A stretch of 64,000 nucleotides of DNA from assembly GCA_965116335.1 (NCBI GenBank), contig OZ220677.1:1488001-1552000 (forward strand), in the 5' to 3' direction. This document shows, one piece after another, positions 16,310 to 25,913 of the stretch. How positions within the stretch are numbered: position 1 is the first letter of the stretch; every line of letters starts with the position of its first letter. The notes below the pieces were generated by a model. That model was not told the origin of the DNA and searched no databases. It saw only the letters and a program-made list of their open reading frames with translations. The stretch comes from G963663315 sp965116335 (lineage in GTDB: Bacteria; Pseudomonadota; Gammaproteobacteria; Arenicellales; Poriferihabitantaceae). The position numbers and the translations under genes were made by a program.

Positions 16310-19305
16310 TTAATTTTGTTTTCCTCTATTCCACGCAGTTCCATGGAAGATATTGAGCCTTTCGTCTCGGCAACAAAGTAAATGTGTTTGACACTGCCCT
16401 GTTTGAAAGATATGGCCCAGTCCGGGTTGTAGTCGCCAACCGGCGTCGGAATCAGGAAACCGCGCGGGAGTTTTGCATAAACCACGACTTCAGCGCTGGC
16501 TTCCAATTCATTGACGAAGTCCCGCTCAACTTTGGAATCAGTAATCGCGTAGTCATAGACATGACGATCAAGTTTACCAACTGCACGTGAAAAATCCTGG
16601 CTTGTCTGGGCTGCCGTAAAAATGTCAGCTTCGTACCGATCCTCAATCCGGTCATAACAGAGTTGTTCAATAATGGTGGTTGCTTTCTGCTCACTGATCA
16701 ATCGGGAGGCCTCCGCGATGAAGTGCTCTGGATTCATCTGGAACTGCTCGAATAATGCGGGCTCGATACTCGACAGAATCTTCGCCACCGTCTTGCGAGT
16801 GAGATGGGTATTTCCCGCCACCTTGCCAATCAGGTCATAAATCACATTTGAGTGAACAACACCTCCCTGCTCGGTACTGGTACTCGTGAGATGGAAGCCC
16901 TCGCCCGCATTTAACTGCTTGTCCGTAACATCCGAACGCAGCTCACCCGACTGGACTGTATACTGAAGCCGGGTAACACGAAGTTGACTATCCAGTGCCC
17001 GAACCGCCTTCTCAATCAGTTCATCGGATTCAAATTCAACCCGGTAAACAGCCTTTCGATTGATACGTGACCACAAAGCCTGAAATTCCTTCTTATCAAA
17101 ATTATCATTCAGAGGATTGGTCTTGGGTTTGCGCCCATCATCAATAATTCTCGATAATTTGCTGCCATCGAATACACTGTCAATCAGGTCAATAATCCGT
17201 TCGCTGTACGGTGTCAGTTCATCGGGCAAATCCGCCAACTCGCCGGAATCCTTTGCCACATGCCAGGCATCGGCGATGCAATCATTATCGTCCGTGTAGT
17301 CGTTTTTCAGCAGATATTTGTAAATTTGCTTGGCCATGACCGAGGTAATTTCCAGCGACCCCGTTTCGGTCGAGATAACCTTGCCAGTGAAATAGGCTTC
17401 ATCGGCTTTTCTGGGACGTGCGGTCAGTGTCTCCACTATTTCTTTTTGCAGACCGGCAACAAAGTCCGCATAACTTTCACTGGCGACTACAGTTAGCACA
17501 TTCACATCATGAACCACAGCCGGATGATCCATGCGCTCGCCATATTGATCAACGCAAAGACGCAGACCACGTCCAACTTCCTGTCGGCGGGACAGGGTAT
17601 TGTCGCTGTGCTTTAGCATACAGAGTACAAAGACATTCGGGTTATCCCATCCCTCACGCAGCGCCGAATGCGAAAAGATAAAGCGGGTCGGTTCATCAAA
17701 TGCGAGTAGCCGCTCCTTGTCTCTCAGAATCAGGTTGTATGCGCCCTCATCATCTGACAGCCCCGCGCTCTCGCCCCGTACTGCTGCCTTCGGGTCTTTC
17801 ATCCGGTTGGTTTTCTTGTCAATGGAGAAGTAGCCATTGTGAGTTTTAGCCGCATCAATACCGGAAAGATATTGCCGATATTCTTTGTTATCAATGGCGA
17901 TCTCCGATAGATATTCGTCCTTCTGGTAATTGTATTCTTCTTCAAAGAGGTGAGCATATTCACCCTTTTCATCCAATGAATCATAGTCGCGATATTTGGA
18001 GACAGTATCAATGAAGAACAAGGACAACACCTTGATTCCTTTCTCAAAGAGCTGCTTCTCCTTGTCAAGGTGCGCCTTGATGGCTTCGCGTATCTGGATG
18101 CGACGGATGTCCCGTTCATTTACGTCGCCTGTGGCCTCACCGGCCTGCAACACAACCCCGTTCGTAAATTCTACGGTATCGTCGTTATAGTCGATCTGGG
18201 AAATGGTGAAACCCTGATACTGGTCAAGCTCCCCGGACTCATCGAACAAATTTGTCCCGGACTCAAGTCGCCTGCGCTTTCGCCTGATCTCACCCGATTG
18301 CAGCTTCACCTCGATCTCAATTCGTGCGACCGGGGCTTTCTTTGAAATATCAATCCCCTCCAGATAAAGCCGGGCATTGGTGCCCGCCAACCCGCGTATC
18401 TGTATCCCACGCACTGCAATCTTCTTCACCAATTTCTGGTTATAGGCATCCAGCGCATCCAGCCGGTGCACACGGTTATGCTCTGTCCTGTGGGTCGCGG
18501 AATAACGCAGAATGAACAACGGATTGAATTTCGGCAAGGCATCCATCGTAGCCTTGCCTTCCATCTTCTGGGGTTCATCCAGAATCAGGATCGGGTGGTT
18601 GCCGCTGATCACATCAATCGGGCGGCGCGACTGAAAGTCATCCAGTTCATCGTAGATACGCCGATTGTCCGCGCCGCGCGCATTGAACGCCTGGATATTA
18701 ATGATCATCACATTGATACCGGCATCCGATGAAAAGCTCTCCAGTTCGTGCAGCCGTTTGGAATTATAAATGAAGAACCGGGCCTTCTTGCCATAGCTCT
18801 CTGTGAAATGCTCTGCGGTCATCTGGAAGGACTTATGAACCCCTTCGCGAATAGCGATACTCGGCACCATAACAATGAACTTCGACCAGCCATATCGCTG
18901 GTTCATCTCGAACATCGTCTTGATATAACAATACGTCTTGCCAGTGCCGGTCTCCATTTCAATATCCAGATTGAACCTGGCACCCGGCCTGTAACTTCTC
19001 GCCTTCGCCTTGACTACACCTTTGCCATCAGTCTCCGTGAACTCATCGAGAGATTTTGATACCGGCAGGTTCTGCCGTTTCTGCACGGCCTGGATATTTT
19101 CCAGAAGCTGAATATCTGCCAGGCGAATATCGGCATTCATGAAGCCATCGTCTTCCATGCGTGTTTGTTTGTTTCTTCCCGAATCAAGCCTCCCCTGATC
19201 CATCCGGTAGCGGAGCCCATCAGCCCTCGGCTGTCCGGCAAAGCAATCAACCACCGCATCAACGGCGCTGGTTTGAAAGGACTGTGCTTTGAATTTGAGC
19301 TTCAT
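16267..19305 (-). CDS. res: Type III restriction subunit Res, C-terminus truncated by an IS
   Basis: 1,012 residues. Superfamily 2 helicase/translocase with Walker A METGTGKTY (about 115), DExx box LILDEPQKMEG (about 245) and motif VI EVGRGLRL (about 605), followed by a C-terminal nuclease with PD in YNPDWAISF and ExK in FVAETKGS, the PD-(D/E)XK core of type III enzymes. Res with Mod cuts DNA after ATP-driven contact between two head-to-head sites. The last 13 residues (ESLINTGFVMDFL) are encoded by the IS5 element; the native 40-odd residues lie beyond it. The nuclease motifs precede the break, so activity may or may not survive. It follows mod1 by 24 bp. Confidence 0.92.
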   Translation of the reverse strand: MKLKFKAQSFQTSAVDAVVDCFAGQPRADGLRYRMDQGRLDSGRNKQTRMEDDGFMNADIRLADIQLLENIQAVQKRQNLPVSKSLDEFTETDGKGVVKAKARSYRPGARFNLDIEMETGTGKTYCYIKTMFEMNQRYGWSKFIVMVPSIAIREGVHKSFQMTAEHFTESYGKKARFFIYNSKRLHELESFSSDAGINVMIINIQAFNARGADNRRIYDELDDFQSRRPIDVISGNHPILILDEPQKMEGKATMDALPKFNPLFILRYSATHRTEHNRVHRLDALDAYNQKLVKKIAVRGIQIRGLAGTNARLYLEGIDISKKAPVARIEIEVKLQSGEIRRKRRRLESGTNLFDESGELDQYQGFTISQIDYNDDTVEFTNGVVLQAGEATGDVNERDIRRIQIREAIKAHLDKEKQLFEKGIKVLSLFFIDTVSKYRDYDSLDEKGEYAHLFEEEYNYQKDEYLSEIAIDNKEYRQYLSGIDAAKTHNGYFSIDKKTNRMKDPKAAVRGESAGLSDDEGAYNLILRDKERLLAFDEPTRFIFSHSALREGWDNPNVFVLCMLKHSDNTLSRRQEVGRGLRLCVDQYGERMDHPAVVHDVNVLTVVASESYADFVAGLQKEIVETLTARPRKADEAYFTGKVISTETGSLEITSVMAKQIYKYLLKNDYTDDNDCIADAWHVAKDSGELADLPDELTPYSERIIDLIDSVFDGSKLSRIIDDGRKPKTNPLNDNFDKKEFQALWSRINRKAVYRVEFESDELIEKAVRALDSQLRVTRLQYTVQSGELRSDVTDKQLNAGEGFHLTSTSTEQGGVVHSNVIYDLIGKVAGNTHLTRKTVAKILSSIEPALFEQFQMNPEHFIAEASRLISEQKATTIIEQLCYDRIEDRYEADIFTAAQTSQDFSRAVGKLDRHVYDYAITDSKVERDFVNELEASAEVVVYAKLPRGFLIPTPVGDYNPDWAISFKQGSVKHIYFVAETKGSISSMELRGIEENKIKESLINTGFVMDFL

Positions 19306-19329
19306 TTGCCGACCCCCATTACACTCTCC

Positions 19330-21294
19330 TCAAATGGATTTCACGTCTGTGGATGAAGAAAGCTGGCGGAAAATCTGGTCTACGTTGATCTTCACAGCAT
19401 CCGAGGCAAAACCATTGTCACGAAAGACTACGCGCAAGGGCTTGTAAGCAGCCAGTTCCCTGACCAACTCTTCGGTAATACCTTCATCGAAGCAGGCGAT
19501 CAGGTCATACGGCTCATGATTGACGAAAAAGATAGTTTTACCCCGAATAGTCTCACGGCGAATAGGCAGAGTCAGGTCAACCCCCCAATCCACCAATACC
19601 TGAAACAGAAGGTCTTCCGGGTTATCTCGCCCCGGCTTGATAGTATCAACCGCAGCTAATAGATCAGATTGCCTGGTCTCTTGCGGTGTGTAGTAGACAT
19701 CCGCCATGTTGGATGTGTCAACCTTCAAGACGCGGAAACCAATGTCCTTGTTCCAGTCCGGGTGACAGTCACCCCCCCCCCCCCCGAATTTTCTTCCCCG
19801 CCCTGCGGATACGTTCCTTGCTGATTTCCGCGATGGTTTCGTAGCCTGCCTTGAATGCTTCAGTTTTCTCATCGCACGGTTCGGGGAGTTGAACCATAAT
19901 GAATTTACGGTTACCACCGTCTTCGGCATTGAGTTGCATCACAGCATGGGCAGTCGTTGACGAACCAGCGAAAAAATCGAGGATGATGTCGTTTGGTGTG
20001 CATACTGCCTCAACCATTTTTTTGGCGACAATAACAGCTTAGGATTATCAAAAGGCAATTCTTGGGCGGTGTCACTTCCGCCAAAATATAATAGTGAAGA
20101 AACATTTTCGTACATGTTGTCCTTTAACAAATATTTTCTCCTGGGTTGGGTGTTTTCATCTACTCCAAATAAAACCAACCCTTTGTCCAAAAGAGAATCC
20201 ATTGTTTTATCAGGAAAACGCCAACCTTTTGCTGGCACTGGGCAAGGCTTTTGAGTAATAGGATGTACTAATGGTCTATGAGAACGAGTTTCGGGCTTAT
20301 CTGGAGCTGCCATAGATACAGGTTGGTAGATATTCCCATCGTTATCAATTTCTTTGTATGCAATCTCACCTCCAGAAAATTTATTTTTTTGGTTGTTGAT
20401 CCATTTCTTGTAGTCTTGTTTTGCTTTTTCCGTTGCGCCGCCAAATTTTTGAACTAATGAATTCGCTTTATGCAACATAGATTCTGCGTTCTCTTTTTTC
20501 TTTTTGAAATCAACATTTGAGAATTCAAATTTATTTTTACAATATACAACTATTGATTCATGCTGTTGAGCAACTCCGACAACATCACCTTTGGGGTTTC
20601 GTTTATCCCAGACTATGGTGCCAAGATTGTTTTTCTCGCCAAAGACCTCAGTGAGTAACTTTTCAAGATTAGGATATTCATTTTCGTCAATATGAATAAA
20701 AATCACTCCATCATCCTTGAGCAAATTTCTTGCCAGTTTCAGCCGCGAATACATCATACTCAGCCAGTCAGAATGAAAGCGCCCATTGCTGTCCTTATTA
20801 GCTACAAGACGGTTGCCTTCTCCATCTTTCTGGCCCGAATCCAACAGGTAATCCTCTGTGGATTCAGAAAAATTATCCTTATAGATAAAATCATTCCCCG
20901 TGTTATACGGCGGATCGATATAGATCATCTTGACTTTGCCGAGATAGGTTTCCTGTAGCAGTTTGAGCGCATCCAGATTATCTCCTTCGATGAACAGGTT
21001 TTTTGTCGTATCAAAATCAACGCTTTCTTCCCGACATGGGCGCAGGGTCTTGGCAATGGGGGCGTTGGCAGCCAGCATTGCTTCGCGCTTGCCCGGCCAG
21101 TCCAGGCGATAGCGTTCCTGTGGCCCTTCTATAATCTCATCACTGAGCTCCTGCCTCAGTTGATCAAAATCAATCGCCAGACGCAGTTCGCCGTTTTCAT
21201 CTCTTGTCTCACTCACACAGCCCGGAAACAGATCACGGATTCTCGCTATGTTGTCACCCGTCAAATCGGGACTGTGCATTTTCAGTTTCTTCAT
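19330..21294 (-). pseudogene. mod: Type III methyltransferase Mod1, frameshifted at A7 and at a poly-G tract (phase OFF)
   Basis: Start ATG 21294 is set by identity with Mod2. The first 451 residues contain the catalytic DPPYNTGNDF motif (about 127) and a specificity region unlike that of Mod2. At a run of seven A (minus strand, 20017-20023) the frame is lost, ending at 19939; an eighth A would restore KKMVEAVCTPNDIILDFFAG, the AdoMet-binding motif I. A second break follows at 14 G residues (19772-19785): 13 or 16 would be in frame. Without both repairs the protein lacks motif I and should be inactive. Flanks are nearly identical to Mod2 in DNA. Confidence 0.9.
19772..19785 (-). repeat. Poly-G tract (14 G on the coding strand) in mod1
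   Basis: Fourteen consecutive C on the plus strand. Reading gives KKIRGGGG and an immediate TGA. A 13- or 16-base tract would continue into DCHPDWNKDIGF, so slippage can switch the gene. Confidence 0.92.
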
Positions 21295-21368
21295 TCTCTT
21301 TTTAATCTTTCTGCAAACATTTACTTTCTTGTCAAATTCTCTCTGCAAAACACACTATGCAGAAATAG
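21290..21368 (-). repeat. Mod-promoter repeat, copy R4 (mod1 leader)
   Basis: On the minus strand it holds CTGCATAGTGTG, the box TTTGCAGAGAGA, TTGACA, the second box TTTGCAGAAAGA and the leader with the mod1 ATG. The next copy R5 lies 98 bp upstream, making a tandem duplication. No convincing -10 hexamer is visible at the standard distance from TTGACA, so a regulator may be needed. Confidence 0.75.
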
Positions 21369-21405
21369 GTAACTGATTGATTTCTATAAATATATAGATC
21401 AAGCC

Positions 21406-21507
21406 TTTCTGCAAACGTTTACTTTCTTGTCAAATTCTCTCTGCAAAACACACTATGCAGAAATAGACAGGGCGTTGATGTTACTGCTATAGGGCGAGTC
21501 TCTCATT
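21406..21507 (-). repeat. Mod-promoter repeat, copy R5 (tandem of R4)
   Basis: Same boxes as R4 and extends further upstream to GAGACTCGCCC, matching copy R1 at 10169-10271. It occupies most of the 240-bp gap between mod1 and the AlbA-domain gene. Confidence 0.8.
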
Positions 21508-21533
21508 GCAATTTTTCATTATTCTTACGCTAA

Positions 21534-23216
21534 CTATTTCTCTCGTTCCAGCCGCCAACAGGGAGCTATGGTTGAACCCGTATTCACTATTACTCGTCGA
21601 CGACGAAGTTTGGTAAGCAAATTGCTAATCTTTTTATATTTCTGCTTATCGCTCAAGATGTCGCTAAGTTTGCCCAACAACAACTCGTTGATTTCGGCAC
21701 GATTGGCCTGACCGAATTTTTCCAGATAATCTGTTAGCAACTTGGCATAATACTCATCGTCTTGCGCCCGGGTACGAATATAATCCGCTTTATTCGCTGT
21801 CACCTCAGCCACAGTAGCCGAAACGTAGTAATTCGGTTTGCGCCCCTCGATCAACTTCATCCGTCTCAAGCGAGCCACTGCTTCTTTAGGGACAGGGAGC
21901 TTCTTTTGCACACGATCTAGTGTCAGAACGTCCACCAGAGGCAGGTCAGTCTTCTGGATCAGCAATCGACTATAGGCCGGGTCTACTACTCCTCCATAGA
22001 TCGTCAGCCTTACCCCACCAACTTCATCAAGATCATAGTCCGGCAACGGGAAGTACCGACGGGCCTGCCCCTCATAGATACCGTGGATACCATAGCCCAT
22101 GGTATCGATCATATTCAATTCACTCATGGCTTGTGCCAAAAAGGGATTGCGGTAACGGCGAGGTGTTTTGTGGCCCAAAATATACTCATCGGGTCGCCCC
22201 TCGAAGAAGGCGCCCTCATTCTCGAAAACCAGTCGGTGCAGTTGCTCCGTCACCACGACCCGCCCATTGCGTGAATAGTCTTGGTGTGCAATGCAGTTAT
22301 GCAGAGCTTCCAAAACAATCTTCTGGTCGTATTTTGATACTTCAATGGGCAACAACTCGTCAAACGGCAGCAGTCTCAGTTGCAAGTTGCGGATACGCTG
22401 ATACAGTTGCGTGGTATTCAATAGAAAAGGTGGGCCGAAATGCTCATAAGCACGTTCCGGCCCTTCAAGCTTCCAGGTCAGTTGGACCGGATGGGGTGAC
22501 AGATGCCATGCCGATTCGGCTCTACCCAAGAGCAATAAGGCAGCACGCGTGATTTTACCGTCTCGCGTAAGGCGAGCACGGTCAAGGAAAGTGGGCAACG
22601 GCCAGCCTTCAACCTCACCGGGTGCTAAACGGTTAGCATACTTTTGCGCGAAGGACTCTCGCGCCTTATGCAATGCGGATTCGTCCAAGTCATTCAGCCC
22701 GGCCTGAGGGACTACTTGAGCGGTCCAATCCTGTTGTAGAGTCTGCTGGCGGATTTCATCCAGCTTGTCCAGTCCCAGCGAGACAAGGCTTTCGCCAGCG
22801 CGGGCGTAATAGTGCCCCTTCCAGGCAATGGGGATACCACTCGGTGCAGCCGGAATCTCAAATAGCACCACGCGCTTTGTATCGTAATTCAACACATGAA
22901 TGTCGCGAAATGTGGTGCCAGGCTCAGTATTTGAAGCAATCTGAAACTTCAGACCCTGCAAACGTTCGGAACCCAGACGGTAGTCGGAATCCAGCCGGTA
23001 GTTCGTCCCGACCACGGCACGGGATTTATCATTAACACCGAACACTAACCAGGCTCGTTCGACATCGCGCAGATTTGCCTCATTACTCAATGCAGAGAAA
23101 TATTTTCCGATTCTATCCGTATCCTGATCGTTGTTGGCCTGTTTGAACTCCACCACCTCGTTTTCCCAAGTGGTGATCAAGCGTTCAAGCAGGCTCTCAA
23201 GTTCCGATGAATCCAT
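21534..23216 (-). CDS. AlbA_2/Schlafen-domain ATP-binding protein inside the Mod operon
   Basis: 560 residues. The N-terminus (about 15-150) fits the AlbA_2/Schlafen fold: ENEVVEFKQANND, VFGVNDKSRAVVGTNY and the later KGHYYARAGESLV. A GHKL-like ATPase region follows at about 290-420 (IVLEALHNCIAHQDYSRNGR, with TMGYGIHGIYEGQ), and the C-terminus resembles winged-helix segments. Related proteins are called putative DNA-binding or transcription regulators (COG2865-like). It starts 10 bp after mod2, so it is in the same transcript. A role in controlling or aiding the R-M system is inference. Confidence 0.8.
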   Translation of the reverse strand: MDSSELESLLERLITTWENEVVEFKQANNDQDTDRIGKYFSALSNEANLRDVERAWLVFGVNDKSRAVVGTNYRLDSDYRLGSERLQGLKFQIASNTEPGTTFRDIHVLNYDTKRVVLFEIPAAPSGIPIAWKGHYYARAGESLVSLGLDKLDEIRQQTLQQDWTAQVVPQAGLNDLDESALHKARESFAQKYANRLAPGEVEGWPLPTFLDRARLTRDGKITRAALLLLGRAESAWHLSPHPVQLTWKLEGPERAYEHFGPPFLLNTTQLYQRIRNLQLRLLPFDELLPIEVSKYDQKIVLEALHNCIAHQDYSRNGRVVVTEQLHRLVFENEGAFFEGRPDEYILGHKTPRRYRNPFLAQAMSELNMIDTMGYGIHGIYEGQARRYFPLPDYDLDEVGGVRLTIYGGVVDPAYSRLLIQKTDLPLVDVLTLDRVQKKLPVPKEAVARLRRMKLIEGRKPNYYVSATVAEVTANKADYIRTRAQDDEYYAKLLTDYLEKFGQANRAEINELLLGKLSDILSDKQKYKKISNLLTKLRRRRVIVNTGSTIAPCWRLEREK

Positions 23217-23226
23217 GTGTATACCT

Positions 23227-25215
23227 TCAGATTGCCTTGACTTCGGTAGTGGATGAAGAAAGCTGGCGGAAAATCTGGTCTACGTTGATCTTCACAGCAT
23301 CCGAGGCAAAACCATTGTCACGGAAAACCACGCGCAAGGGCTTGTAAGCAGCCAGTTCCCTGACCAGTTCTTCAGTAATGCCTTCATCGAAGCAGGCGAT
23401 CAGGTCATACGGCTCATGATTAACGAAAAAGATGGCCTTACCCTGAATAGTCTGACGGCGAATCGGCAGGGTCAGGTCAACCCCCCAATCCACCAATACC
23501 TGAAACAGAAGGTCTTCCGGGTTATCCCGCCCCGGTTTGATAGTATCAACCGCAGCCCATAGATCAGTTTGCCTGGTCTCTTGCGGTGTGTAGTAGACAT
23601 CCGCCATATTGGATGTGTCAATCTTCAAGACACGGAAACCAATGTCCTTGTTCCAGTCCGGGTGACAGTCGCCCCCCCCCCCCCCCAGAATTTTCTTCCC
23701 CGCCCTGCGGATGCGTTCCTTGCTGATTTCCGCGATGTTCGTATACCCCGCTTTGAATGCTTCAGTTTTCTCATCGCACGGTTCGGGGAGTTGAACCATG
23801 ATGAACTTGCGATTACCACCGTCTTCGGCATTGAGTTGCATCACAGCATGGGTAGTAGTGGCTGAACCAGCGAAAAAGTCGAGGATGATATCCTTTTCGT
23901 TTGTACAGGCTTCAATCAAGTCGGCCAGAACAAATTCGTCTTTAGGATGATCAAAAACATTACCATCCAAAAGGGCACACAATCTTTTCGTTGCAGCTCT
24001 CCCATCTCGGTAAAATACGCTATACAGAACTTCTTGTTCTCGATTTTTCAAGTAGGACTTAGTACAAGGAACTTTACGATCATCGTCTCCAAAATGTATG
24101 CGATCATCACGTATAAGTTCCTGCATCTTTTGATACTCAAACCTCCAACCCCCTGATGGGGTTTTGCATGGTTTGTTTGTAACTGGGTGAAGAACCTCAT
24201 ACTTTGGCCCACCACCACCTGGCCATGAAATATTGTCAGGGAAATATATTCCCCTGAAATCGACATGTGAGTAATGCTTATGAGCTTTGGCGGGATTACC
24301 GTCTGCAAGATTTTTAAACCATTCTTGGAGACCAGATGACATATCGGTATAGTCATCACCATACTCTTTCTTCAGTTTTTGATATTGACGATATATATCA
24401 TCTAGCCCTTTCTTTGTTTGCCGCCATTGGATTTTTGATTCTTTTAGATATTGGGTGTCTTTGGCATAACAAACTATGTATTCATGCGACACTGAGACTA
24501 GCCGAGAATCATTCTTCCGCCCCGCTGCCCACACCATATCTGCAACGAAGTTTCCTTGACCGTAAATTTCGTCCATCATTGCTCTCAAGCGAGTGTGTTC
24601 ATTTTCATCACATGACACAAAAATCGCACCATCTTGTTTCAAGAATGACCTTGCTAACTTTAGTCTTGGATAAATAAAACTCAGCCAGTCAGAATGGAAA
24701 CGTCCATTCGACGACGTGTTGGCAACCAAGCGATTACCCACCTCATCTTTCTGACCCGAATCCAACAGATAATCCTCTGTGGATTCAGCAAAATTATCCT
24801 TGTAGATAAAATCATTCCCCGTGTTATACGGCGGATCGATATAGATCATCTTGACCTTGCCAAGATAGGTTTCCTGTAGCAGTTTGAGCGCGTCCAGGTT
24901 ATCGCCTTCGATGAACAGGTTTTTTGTCGTATCAAAATCAACACTTTCTTCCCGGCACGGACGCAGGGTTTTGGCAATGGGGGCGTTGGCAGCCAGCATT
25001 GCTTCACGCTTGCCCGGCCAGTCCAGGCGATAGCGTTCCTGTGGTCCTTCTACAATCTCATCACTGAGCTCCTGCCTCAGTTGATCAAAATCAATCGCCA
25101 GACGCAGTTCGCCGTTTTCATCCCTGGTTTCACTCACACAGCCCGGAAACAAATCGCGGATTCTCGCTATGTTGTCACCCGCCAAATCGGGACTGTGCAT
25201 TTTTAGTTTCTTCAT
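23227..25215 (-). CDS. mod: Type III methyltransferase Mod2, poly-G tract in frame (phase ON)
   Basis: 662 residues. Beta-class N6-adenine methyltransferase layout: catalytic DPPYNTGNDFIYKDN (about 127), a target-recognition region (about 155-445) that differs completely from Mod1, then AdoMet motif I DIILDFFAGSATTTHAV (about 455) and a conserved C-terminal domain. A tract of 15 G encodes five glycines in KKILGGGGGDCHPDW (about 515) and keeps the frame open. Mod gives the site specificity and methylation in type III systems. It starts 5 bp after the DUF4391 gene and is followed by the AlbA-domain gene. Confidence 0.95.
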   Translation of the reverse strand: MKKLKMHSPDLAGDNIARIRDLFPGCVSETRDENGELRLAIDFDQLRQELSDEIVEGPQERYRLDWPGKREAMLAANAPIAKTLRPCREESVDFDTTKNLFIEGDNLDALKLLQETYLGKVKMIYIDPPYNTGNDFIYKDNFAESTEDYLLDSGQKDEVGNRLVANTSSNGRFHSDWLSFIYPRLKLARSFLKQDGAIFVSCDENEHTRLRAMMDEIYGQGNFVADMVWAAGRKNDSRLVSVSHEYIVCYAKDTQYLKESKIQWRQTKKGLDDIYRQYQKLKKEYGDDYTDMSSGLQEWFKNLADGNPAKAHKHYSHVDFRGIYFPDNISWPGGGGPKYEVLHPVTNKPCKTPSGGWRFEYQKMQELIRDDRIHFGDDDRKVPCTKSYLKNREQEVLYSVFYRDGRAATKRLCALLDGNVFDHPKDEFVLADLIEACTNEKDIILDFFAGSATTTHAVMQLNAEDGGNRKFIMVQLPEPCDEKTEAFKAGYTNIAEISKERIRRAGKKILGGGGGDCHPDWNKDIGFRVLKIDTSNMADVYYTPQETRQTDLWAAVDTIKPGRDNPEDLLFQVLVDWGVDLTLPIRRQTIQGKAIFFVNHEPYDLIACFDEGITEELVRELAAYKPLRVVFRDNGFASDAVKINVDQIFRQLSSSTTEVKAI
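23672..23686 (-). repeat. Poly-G tract (15 G on the coding strand) in mod2
   Basis: Fifteen consecutive C on the plus strand, inside the coding region. Lengths of 12, 15 or 18 keep Mod2 in frame; others truncate it before the C-terminal domain (about 145 residues lost). Confidence 0.93.
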
Positions 25216-25220
25216 CGTTT

Positions 25221-25913
25221 CTATCTGCTTCCTCGGCCCACAGACATAACCGTAGCGTCAAGCCGTTTCAGTTGATTCTTGACGTCCCGCAACTCGGCGT
25301 TGATCGCAACCCGTTTGTTAAATTGCTTTTCACGGGCAAGACGAGTCTGGATACGTCCTGCCTCACTCTGCTTCGCGCGGATCGTCTCCATGCGCTCGAC
25401 GCGCATAGCCAATGACTCACCGGCACCGGGCTTCAATGGAATCAAGGCACTCAACAGTTTTTCATAGAGTGTACCCAGATTGAGAGCGGAAGGAAGGGGG
25501 CACCTCGGGGAATCTTCACTTTCCCACTCGGTCAAGAAATATTCGCTGACAGTCCATCTGGATTTGTCCATTTCACTCGGACGCTTATAGGCCGCTATCG
25601 CTTTGCGTTTACTGTCATGCGTTAGCTCGAAAATAATCGGAAACTGAATCGCTTTATCAATAGCACGCAATACGTCTTCGCTCAACTCGGAGTCTCGAAG
25701 TTTGAGCCTGAATATTTGTATCTCCGGAACCTGATTGCTGGCACCCAGATTGATCGTCTCCGGCGCCAGCTTGTATTGCCAGATGATCTGGTCAACCTGA
25801 CTGACGAAGAGCTGCCTCAGACTGCTTCTCACCTTTGAGTGCTCATACACCTTCACTTTGGGCAACACTCGACCGAATGCAGCTGCTTTAGGATACTCGA
25901 AAAATGCAGTCAT
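25221..25913 (-). CDS. DUF4391 domain protein
   Basis: 230 residues matching DUF4391: N-terminal FFEYPKAAAFGRVLPKVKVYEH, a central IWQYKLAPETINL, IFELTHDSKRKAIAAYKR, and a C-terminal coiled-coil region (about 170-225, rich in Arg, Glu and Lys). Function is unknown; the family recurs beside SNF2-type helicases and type III-like methylases. Its start overlaps the helicase stop by 4 bp and mod2 starts 5 bp after its stop, so it is tightly coupled to both. It may be a complex subunit bridging helicase and Mod, which is inference. Confidence 0.85.
   Translation of the reverse strand: MTAFFEYPKAAAFGRVLPKVKVYEHSKVRSSLRQLFVSQVDQIIWQYKLAPETINLGASNQVPEIQIFRLKLRDSELSEDVLRAIDKAIQFPIIFELTHDSKRKAIAAYKRPSEMDKSRWTVSEYFLTEWESEDSPRCPLPSALNLGTLYEKLLSALIPLKPGAGESLAMRVERMETIRAKQSEAGRIQTRLAREKQFNKRVAINAELRDVKNQLKRLDATVMSVGRGSR

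Noticed and set aside
19939..21348. Longer mod1 start (MQREFDKK)
   Set aside because: The extra codons are the promoter repeat; Mod2 starts at MKKLKMHS without them.
19772..23686. Poly-C tracts as pure sequencing artefacts
   Set aside because: Two independent tracts at the same place in paralogues, one in frame, both within a class of genes known for such switching; artefact remains possible for exact lengths only.
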